64,000 nt of DNA, taken from contig NC_050098.1 of assembly GCF_902167145.1 (NCBI RefSeq), positions 11,986,501 to 12,050,500 of the forward strand, written 5' to 3'. Each line of letters starts with the position of its first letter. Within the stretch, counting starts at the first letter, position 1. The notes beneath the pieces are model-generated. The model saw only the letters and a list, made by a program, of their open reading frames with translations, did not search any database and was not told the origin of the DNA. The stretch is from Zea mays (taxonomy: Eukaryota; Streptophyta; Magnoliopsida; Poales; Poaceae). Shown piece after piece: positions 56,764 to 64,000 of the stretch. Position numbers and translations under genes: made by a program.

Positions 56764-58170
56764 GGTTCCCTCGGACGTCTTCTCCAGAGACCTACATCAA
56801 CTATCCGTCAAGATCGACGACACGCCCGAACCCGAGGAAGCCTCGGCCCAGCCCGAGGTACCCTCGGCCATCGAGGAGGAGGCCTTGCCTGTCGAGGGGG
56901 AACAGAATGGGGTCACACCAGATCCGAACTGGCAGACCCCGTATCTGGAATATCTCCTCCGAGGAGAGCTTCCCCTCGACAAGGCCAAAGCTCGGCGACT
57001 GGCTCGGCGCGCCAAGTCGTTCGTCTTGCTGGGTGATGAAAAGGAGCTCTATCACCGCAACCCCTCGGGCATCCTCCAACGATGCATATCCATCGCCCAA
57101 GGACAAGAGCTGTTGCAAGAAATACACTCGGGGGCTTATGGCCACCATGCAGCACCTCGAGCCCTCGTGGGGAATGCCTTCCGACAAGGTTTCTACTGGC
57201 CAACCGCGGTGGCCGACGCCACTAGGATTGTACGCTCCTGCCAGGGGTGTCAATTCTACGCAAAGCAGACACGCCTGCCTGCTCAGACCCTGCAGACGAT
57301 ACCCATCACCTGGCCGTTTGCAGTATGGGGTCTGGACCTCGTCGGTCCCTTGCAAAAGGCACCCGGGGGCTTCTCGCACCTACTGGTCGCCATCGACAAA
57401 TTCTCCAAGTGGATCGAGGTCCGACCCTTGATCAGCATCAGGTCCGAGCAGGCGGTGGCGTTCTTCACCAATATCATCCATCGCTTTGGAGTCCCGAACT
57501 CCATCATCACCGACAATGGCACATAGTTCACCGGGAAAAGTTCCTGGACTTCTGCGAGGACCACCACATTCGTGTGGACTGGGCCGCCGTAGCTCACCCC
57601 ATGACGAATGGGCAAGTGGAGCGTGCCAACGATATGATTTTGCAGGGACTCAAACCGAGGATCTACAACAACCTCAACAAGTTCGGCAAGCGGTGGATGA
57701 AAGAGCTACCCTCGGTAGTCTGGAGTCTGAGGACGACGCCGAGCCGAGCCACGGGTTTCTTGCCATTTTTTCTAGTCTATGGGGCCGAGGCCGTCCTCCC
57801 CACGGACTTAGAATACGGTTCCCCGAGGACGAAGGCGTACGACGACCGAGGCAACCAGATCAGCCGACAGGACTCGCTGGACCAGCTCGAAGAAGCTCGA
57901 GACGTTGCCTTACTACATTTGGCACGGTATGAGCAGTCTCTGTGACGCTACCACACCCAAAGGGTTCGGCCCCGAGGCTTCCAAGTGGGAGACTTGGTGC
58001 TTCGTCTGCGACAGGATGCTCGAGGGCGCCACAAGCTCACTCCTCCCTGGGAAGGGCCCTTCATCATCGCCAAGATTTTGAAGCCCGAAACATACAAGCT
58101 GGCCAACGACTAAGGCGAGGTCTACAGCAACACTTGGAACGTCCAACAGCTACGTCGCTTCTACCCTTAA
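56764..58170 (+). pseudogene. pol: Huck-like pol, part 2 (integrase)
   Basis: Continues the frame cut at 44434. It has the integrase zinc finger (LLQEIHSGAYGHH, CQGCQFYA), the core (WGLDLVGPL, ITDNGT, GQVERANDMIL) and the C-terminal domain (RGFQVGDLVLR, GPFIIAKIL, QLRRFYP, stop at 58170). A TAG at 57524-57526 replaces the Gln of NGTQFTG and a base is lost nearby. Further stops lie at about 57943 (TGA) and 58111 (TAA). Not functional. Confidence 0.9.
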
Positions 58171-58849
58171 GATGTTTTAAGTCGTTCATGTACCTCGTTT
58201 TCTTTACATACACAAAGTCTAACCATCAAGGAAGGGTCGACCTTGCCTCAGCAAAGCCCGACCCTCCCTCGGGGGCTAGAAGGGGGGAACCCCCTCTGCG
58301 TCAAAACTTTCCTCAGAAAAAAATTTCTACCAAAACGACCTTCGTGCTTTCGACTTCTGTATCGATAGCAGGATCCTGAAAACGACGGGAGTACACATAA
58401 GCGGCAAGGCCGATCGAGCCTTTGAACTCCTACGCCTCCGGGATACGGATATCTCACTCATCACCTTCCGCGAGAAGTAACTCATGCTCGGATAAGCGAT
58501 CCTGCTACCGAACAAGTCCAAACACTCGGGTAGAAAACGACTTTCGTGCCTTCTCGACTGTATCGATAACGGAATCCTACGACCAAATGAGAGTGCACGT
58601 AAGCGGCAAGGCCGACCGAGCCGAGGAACTCCTACGCCTCCGAGATACGGATACCTCACTCATCACCTTCCGCAAAAAGTAACTCTCGCTTGGATAAACG
58701 ATTCTGCTACTGACAGACAAGTCGTGATGCTCGAAATGAGAGGAAAGAAAACACAGCTTTTTAACACGACGGTAAAGTGTTTAGGCCTCGGCGGCCGCGA
58801 AAAACATGCGCATGCTACAGACAAACTATTCCTGCAGGTTCAGGCATCG
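58171..58849. repeat. Huck-like 3' region with dispersed repeats
   Basis: A block containing GCGGCAAGGCCGA, CTCCTACGCCTCCG and GATACGGATA...CTCACTCATCACCTTCCGC occurs at about 58401, 58603 and again at 59159. No gene. Confidence 0.75.
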
Positions 58850-59810
58850 GCAGGGGGAGTAGTAGCACCCTCGGCGTTGTTTCCACCCTCGGCGGAACCT
58901 GGCCCGGCCTCGGACGGCGATTCGGGCGAAAGGACCTCCCCCCAAGGGAGGACGCCAGCACCGCACCCGTGGATGTCTTGGCCAAGCTCCAGCCGCTGCT
59001 GCCACATCTTCCTCGGCCTGGGAAGCCGCCAGCTCCCGGGCCGATGAAGTCTCTTTTCGAGCCGACTCCGCCTTTGTCCACGCCAACACCGCTGCCTCCG
59101 GCTCTGGCTCATCGCAGAGCAGCCGAGGGTTATAAAAACTGAGCAAGAGAGGCCTAGAGCGGCAAGGCTGACCGAGCCGAGGGACTCCTACGCCTCCGGG
59201 ATACGGATACCTCACTCGTCACCTTCCGCGAAAGGCAACTCACGCTCGATTAAGTGGTTCGGCTAGCCAACAGGCAAGTCCCAGTGCTCGAAATGAGGAA
59301 GAAATGCAGCTCCATACTCGAATACCCAAATGTTCAGGCCTCGACAGCCACAAAGAACAAACACATATACTTGGGGTAACTATGCTACACAGACCTAGAC
59401 GTCGGCAGAACCCTCGGCGGTTCTCCCAACCTACGACAAATGTCTAAGTCCTTGAAGCGGTTACATTTTGCTCAGGCAAAAACCCAGTATATCCCCTTAC
59501 AAACGGGACTCCGGTTCCATTCCCACGGGTATGAACAACCTCCACACCAGGGGCCCATGGGATAACAAACTCCAAGCGGCTCGCTGGCACTCCAAACCCC
59601 CGCTCGTGGAAGGGGATGAAGCTAACCCCGTACCCCGGCGACGGGGAAGGGACGGCCTCGCTCGGAGCCATCCACTCCGGCTGCGCCCCACTAGAGAGGG
59701 GACAGAGCAGACCATCGACGACGAGGGCCTCCAGATCCTTCGCAACGACGGTGGAGGAGGGCCACGGGTCGCACGGTGGGACAACGGTCACCCTGTTAGC
59801 CATCACCGAA
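58850..59810 (-). pseudogene. Decayed antisense ORF of the Huck-like element (PF04195-like)
   Basis: Minus strand from about 59806: KDLEALVVDGLLCPL, PEWMAPSEAVPSPSPGYG and FIPFHERGFGVPASR are the conserved start of the antisense ORF family of Huck-type elements. Similarity ends near 59550. Farther on, about 59140-58850, an Ala/Glu-rich coiled-coil-like piece (ARELAASQAEEDVAAAAG) may be the C-terminus. One copy of the dispersed repeat lies between. The central part is deleted. Confidence 0.6.
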
Positions 59811-60300
59811 CGGAGGTGGTGGAGGCGGAGGAGATGAGGTGCGCGGTTTCCTTTTCCCTAGCTATTCTCTTAGGTTGTGAAAACCAGAGCAGAAGGCAGG
59901 CGCAAATGGCAGAGTGACGAACCACTGCCGGCCCCCCTTCCGAGCATATAAAGGCCCGGGCGAGAACCGTTCAAAACTTCACCCAAACTCGCCACAAAAT
60001 TCAAAACTCGAAGGTAAAACGATCTTTCCGTTCCTCGAACGGCTCGCACGCGCAACGGGCGCCACGCGAATCGCCCGTCCCGTCGCATTAACTCCCCGGT
60101 AGAGCAAGCGACACCCCCTAGCAGGTGAGGCGGGCGTCGTTTCACCTCCGCCATGGTGACCGTGTCAAAAAAAGGTGCGCCACCTTATTTAAATTCATAT
60201 CCTTCCCCTCCTCCTCCTCTCTCTCTCTCTCTCTTGCTACAGGGACCGGGAAAGGGGATGTTGTGGAAAGGATCCTTCTCGGCAAAGGAAGCGGGCCCCG
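59811..60300. other. Huck-like 3' region, no gene
   Basis: A plus-strand GCATATAAAGGCCCGG (about 59944) looks like a TATA box but has no matching gene. (CT)n at 60210-60233. Confidence 0.4.
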
Positions 60301-60308
60301 AGCCCTCC

Positions 60309-60525
60309 TACTGATCAGGGGTTCCAAGGCTAGCCCCTCGGAAGGGTTTCGACAGTCGCCCCAGAGCACTTGGGCTCCAAGCCCATTACTGATCAGGGGT
60401 TCGAAGGCTGCCCCCTCGGAAGGGTTTCGACAGCCGCCCCAGAGCACCCGGGCTCCGCGCTCATTACTGATCAGGGGTTCAAAGGCTGGCCCCTCGGAAG
60501 GGTTCGACAGCCGCCCCAGAGCACG
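60309..60525 (+). repeat. Tandem repeat, 78-bp unit, 2.8 copies
   Basis: Units start at 60309, 60387 and 60465 with TACTGATCAGGGGTTC and carry CCCCTCGGAAGGGTTTCGAC. Confidence 0.9.
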
Positions 60526-61190
60526 CAGAGTGAGGGATGACTCTGGGTACGTCCGATACATGGCCGAGGCTCGGGCTACACTCCCGAGGTACCCTAGGAC
60601 ATTTCCGAGACCGGCGGGAACGATTTGTAACGGAATCCCACCGGAGGGAGGCATCGAGCCCTCGGACCCTGTCGAAGGGGTCCGGGTCCGGCGAATCACC
60701 CGCAGGTACTTTTGGAGCGCGCCTCTGGGCCACCAGCCGACCCCTCACTGGGAACACCATGTTCGGCGCCCTCCGAGGGCAACATGGCGCTTCCCCCCTC
60801 CTCCTTGCGGAAAGGCGACGCAGGGGCGTATGATAAAAGTCGGGAAAGTCCTTGATCGTCCTCTCGCTCCGTGCAGAGGCTCGGGGGCTGCTCTTGCACC
60901 CGGCTATGGCCAAACTGTTGACAGCGTCAACAAACCAGCTTGATAACTCGGAACCTGACCATGCACCCGGGCTACGGCCAGGCCGCATGAGGGAACGATC
61001 AGACCGGCCGAGGCACCACGAAAAGCATTAAGACCTCAGAGGAGTCAAACCACTCCTCCGAGGCCTCGGGGGCTACACCCGGCGGGTGCGCTCGCGCGCA
61101 CCCACCACAACAAAGCAAAACCGAGAAAGGTCGGTCCCCTCACCAAAAATGCGGCAAAAGCCTCCAAGCGAGTACCAACACTCCCTTCGA
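60526..61190. other. Huck-like 3' untranslated region
   Basis: No gene. Near 61055-61105 the motif GGCCTCGGGGGCTACACCCG is followed by a palindrome-rich GGTGCGCTCGCGCGCACCC. Confidence 0.6.
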
Positions 61191-61204
61191 GGCTCGGGGG
61201 CTAC
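61191..61204 (+). other. Polypurine tract of the Huck-like element
   Basis: GGCTCGGGGGCTAC immediately before the 3' LTR. Confidence 0.7.
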
Positions 61205-62155
61205 TGTCGGGTACCGTAATTAGGGGTACCCCCAACACTCCTAATCATGGCTGGTAAACACCCTCAGACCAACAGACGGGCGCGGTTCAAGTCAAGGCTT
61301 CGTCTACCCAAGGGACGCGACCTTGCCCGAGCCCAGCCTCGGGCCGGAGCAGTAGTCCCGGATGAATTCACGCCTCGCCCGAGGACCTCCTCAGGCAGCG
61401 AGCACACCCTCGGCTCTCCCGAAGCCTGGCTCGGGTAGGCTTCGTTGTGAAACAGCCTTGGCCAAACCGCCTCACCAACCGACCACATCGCAGGCGCATT
61501 CAATGCGAGGATCGTCTGACACCGTATCCTGACACACGTGCCTCAGTCGGCAGGGCCAAAGTGACCGCAGTCACTTCGTCCCCCTTTTTACTGTCCGATC
61601 TGAAGGGAAAACAGTGCCGCTCGCCCCGCTCCGACTACTGTGCCAACCACCCAGGCGAAGCTGACAACAAGTCACGATCAACCACCGAGTTCGGCCTCGG
61701 GCGCAACAGGAAGCTCTGCCTCACCCGACCTCAGGCTCCGGCCTCGGGAGGAGGTCTCCGCCTCGCCCGACCTTAGGCTCCAGCCTCGGAAGGAAGTCTC
61801 CGCCTCGCCCGACCTCCGGACTCGGCCTCGACCTCGGTCTCGAGAGGAATCGTGTCCTCGCCCGACCCCGGCCTCGGCCTCAAGAGAAGCCTCCACCTCG
61901 CCCGACCTTGGGCTCGGACCGACCGCGCCAACAGGGGATACATCATTACCCTATTCCTAGCCAGCTCAGGCTACAAGGAACAAGACCGGTGTCCCATCTG
62001 GCTTACCCCGGCGACGGGTAATGATGGTGCCCTGCGTGCAACCATGACGCCGATGGCTCTTAGCCCCTTACTGCAGCAAGGAGACGTCAGCAGGATCCTT
62101 GCCGCAGTGCCAGCTGTGCTCCTACAGGGCTCAGGCGCTTCTCCGACAGCCACGC
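61205..62155 (+). repeat. Huck-like 3' LTR, left 951 bp
   Basis: Collinear with 37963-38913 without net indels. It is cut after CCACGC by the Opie/Ji-like insertion; the remainder is beyond the window. Confidence 0.92.
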
Positions 62156-62402
62156 TGAAAGGGAAATGTGCCCTTGGGCCATTTCTAAGTATTTTGGTGA
62201 TTGAGTGCAAACACAAGGGCCTAAATGTGAAAATATGCTCATGGATGAACAAAGTGTAAATCACAAGTAAAGGTATGTTTCTAAGCCTTAGTACATTAGT
62301 TTTGTGTACTAACATCTTGTCTAAGTGTTAGAAACAGGAGAAAGAAGAAAAGAAAAGAAGTGGAGAGTGGCTGTGTACAGCCAAAGGCTGCTTCGGGCTG
62401 GG

Positions 62403-62757
62403 GCACCGGACTGTCCGGTGTGCACCGGACAGTGTCCGGTGCGCCAGATCAGCGCAGCGCAAACCAGCCGCTCTCGGGTTTTTCTCCGGCGACTTCGGCT
62501 AAAATTCACCGGACTGTCCGGTGTGCACCGGACTGTCCGGTGAGCCAACGGTCGGCCGGGCCAACGGTCGGCCGCGCGATCGGCGCGCGACACGTGGCCG
62601 AGCCAACGGTCGGAAGGAAGCACCGGACTGTCCGGTGTGCACCGGACTGTCCGGTGCGCCAGATCTGCAACGGTCGGCAACGGTCGGCTTCGCCATTTAA
62701 GGAAACAAATCGGGCACCGGACAGTGTCCGGTGTGCACCGGACTGTCCGGTGCGCCA
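62403..62757. repeat. Four paired palindromes in the LTR promoter region
   Basis: CACCGGACTGTCCGGTG or CACCGGACAGTGTCCGGTG occurs in head-to-tail pairs joined by TG at about 62404, 62506, 62621 and 62715. AACGGTCGG units lie between them. Confidence 0.9.
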
Positions 62758-62819
62758 CGAGACAGAAGGCAAAGATGGCCTTCCAGATTTGTTCCCAACG
62801 GCTCCTAGCTGCCTTGGGG

Positions 62820-62830
62820 CTATAAAAGGG
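62820..62830 (+). promoter_or_regulatory. Putative TATA box of the Opie/Ji-like LTR
   Basis: CTATAAAAGGG, 60 bases after the last palindrome pair. Confidence 0.75.
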
Positions 62831-63399
62831 ACCCCTTGGCGCATGGAGGAGCATAACAAGCATTCCTTGAGCACTCTTGATCACTCACACATCAATCTCG
62901 CGCACTTGTTCGACATTCTAGTGATTTGAGCTCTGTTCTAGTGTGCTAGTCTTTTGAGCTCAAGTCTGGGTCTTGTGTGTGCGTATTCGCTGTGATCTTT
63001 GTGTCGTGTGTGAGTTGCTAATCCCTCCTTTGCTCTGTGATTCTCTGTGAACATCTTTTGTAAGGGCGAGAGGCTCCAAGTTGTGGAGATTCCTCGCAAA
63101 CGGGATTGAGAAAAGAAAAGCAAGAACACCGTGGTATTCAAGTTGATCATTGGATCACTTGAGAGGAGTTGAGTGCAACTCTCGTCCGTTGGGACGCCAC
63201 AACGTGGAGTAGGCAAGTTTTGTACTTGGCCGAACCACGGGATAACCACTGTGTCATCTCTGTGATTGGATTCTTGTGGTTATTGTGTTTTGACTCCTCT
63301 CTAGCCACTTGGCATAAACTGTGCTAACACCTAATCAAGTTTTGTGGCTATAAGTTTAAGTTTTTACAGGATCACCTATTCACCCCCCCCCCTCTAGGT

Positions 63400-63795
63400 T
63401 AGGGATGAAAGTGGTAATCTTAACTGTTAGAACAAATTTAATATTTTAAAATAGAAATGTATAAAATTTGATGTTGATCTTTTCTTATGTTATCAAGCAC
63501 ATTAGTACAAATATGAATAAAATATTATATAAGTTGTTTTATGTATTATTTGCTCCCTACAACACAAAAAGTTGAAAAAATTACCGAATTTGTTTCCGAA
63601 TCCATACCGAAGTTTATATCTATTATTTGAGAAAATGTAGGATGAATTTGAGGTTTACCTTTTATGAATCTTAACAAGCTGGACGTTAAAAACAAGAATA
63701 CAAATTTGTATTGTATATTCTATATCTTATTAATTCACAATCAAAGAAAAAACTGATTACCGAATAAATACCGTTTCCGACCGTTTTCATCCCTA
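63400..63795. mobile_element. hAT-like non-autonomous element (396 bp)
   Basis: Inverted ends TAGGGATGAAA and a perfect 8-bp duplication CTCTAGGT (63392-63399, 63796-63803). AT-rich, no transposase. It sits a few bases before the end of the copia LTR. Confidence 0.92.
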
Positions 63796-63812
63796 CTCTA
63801 GGTGCTCTCAAT

Positions 63813-63825
63813 TGGTATCGGAGCC
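63813..63825 (+). other. Primer binding site, tRNA-Met type
   Basis: TGGTATCGGAGCC two bases after the LTR end; one base differs from the usual TGGTATCAGAGCC. Confidence 0.88.
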
Positions 63826-63860
63826 GTTCTCTTCAAGAAAGGGACTAACCGCCCGAAGAG

Positions 63861-64000
63861 ATGGATCCTAAGGGGAAGGGAATTGTGATCAACGACAAGG
63901 AGAAGGAGTCCTTCGTCAACGAGCCAAGGGATGACAAGTCCAATGACTCGGGCTCGGGCCACAAGCGAAGAGATGGGAAGAAGAAGAAGACAAGACGCAT
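63861..64000 (+). CDS. gag: Opie/Ji-like gag, N-terminus only
   Basis: ATG at 63861, about 35 bases after the primer site; open to the window end. The sequence is Lys/Asp/Ser-rich (MDPKGKGIVINDKEKE, SGSGHKRRDGKKKKTRR), as at the start of SIRE-type gag-pol polyproteins. Gag builds the particle in which the element's RNA is copied. The capsid and pol domains are beyond the window, so intactness cannot be judged. Confidence 0.85.
   Translation, partial: MDPKGKGIVINDKEKESFVNEPRDDKSNDSGSGHKRRDGKKKKTRR

Larger units (their letters stand above)
37963..62155 (+). mobile_element. Huck-like Ty3/gypsy element (Tat lineage), with nested insertions
   Basis: LTRs starting TGTCGGGTACCGTAATTAGG at 37963 and 61205. 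Primer site, gag, protease, RT, RNase H, an additional RNase H (aRNH), integrase and a decayed antisense ORF lie between them. Interrupted in pol at 44434/56764 by a Grande-like element, and in the 3' LTR at 62155 by an Opie/Ji-like element. It is preceded by CTTAT, its expected left duplication; the right copy is outside the window. Confidence 0.92.
62156..63810 (+). repeat. Opie/Ji-like 5' LTR
   Basis: From TGAAAGGG to GTGCTCTCA, 1655 bp including a 396-bp hAT-like insertion plus its 8-bp duplication (about 1251 bp without them). The C-rich run at 63381-63392 is near the 3' end, as in the SIRE-type LTR at 17538. Confidence 0.9.
62156..64000 (+). mobile_element. Opie/Ji-like SIRE copia element, 5' end
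   Basis: LTR beginning TGAAAGGGAAATGTGCCCTT, a tRNA-Met primer site and the start of gag, running off the window. Inserted in the Huck-like 3' LTR; the expected left duplication is CACGC (62151-62155). Confidence 0.9.

Overview
The window looks like intergenic DNA from a large grass genome, most likely a panicoid/Andropogoneae species of the maize-sorghum-sugarcane type. I infer this from element families that resemble Opie/Ji, Huck, Grande and Tekay, and from the codon use and gene structure of the one clear host gene. No species call can be proven from sequence alone. Nearly all of the 64 kb is nested transposable elements.

Layout. 1-7754: 3' part of a Ty3/gypsy chromovirus (Tekay-like, called Tekay-1) with its 3' LTR. 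It apparently sits in a reverse-oriented copia LTR (7755-9011). 9012-11327: unassigned AT-rich DNA. 11328-21963: a second, decayed Tekay-like element (Tekay-2) flanked by a perfect 5-bp duplication; its 3' LTR is split by a truncated reverse-oriented copia element (17538-21096). 21964-23142: possible exons of a minus-strand gene and a hAT-like element. 23644-30824: the only convincing host gene, a five-exon Alba-domain nucleic-acid-binding protein. Its 6.4-kb intron 2 holds a Tourist MITE split by a tiny solo LTR, an L1 split by an RTE LINE, and another TIR element. 30825-33081: small MITE/hAT-like elements. 33082-37962: a Helitron-like segment carrying same-strand exon fragments of three unrelated genes (ClpB, a coiled-coil protein, BUD31/G10).

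37963-62155: a Huck-like Tat-lineage gypsy element, interrupted in pol by a complete 12.3-kb Grande-like Tat element (44435-56763, 624-bp LTRs, GGTTC duplication). The 3' LTR of the Huck-like element is itself interrupted by an Opie/Ji-like SIRE copia element (62156 to the window end), whose LTR carries a hAT-like insertion.

The most interesting content lies in the Grande-like element. It has lost integrase, and instead its 3' half carries two antisense genes: a four-exon gene (53476 down to 50260) with a PF04195-like N-terminus and a coiled-coil C-terminus, and a short acidic Ser/Gly-rich ORF (54907-54452). The larger gene lies between two tandem arrays: 90-bp units organised in a 359-bp higher-order repeat, and 41-bp units. 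The Huck-like element carries a ruined antisense ORF of the same kind. Most premature stops in these elements fit C-to-T change at CAG or CGA, as expected for heavily methylated transposons.
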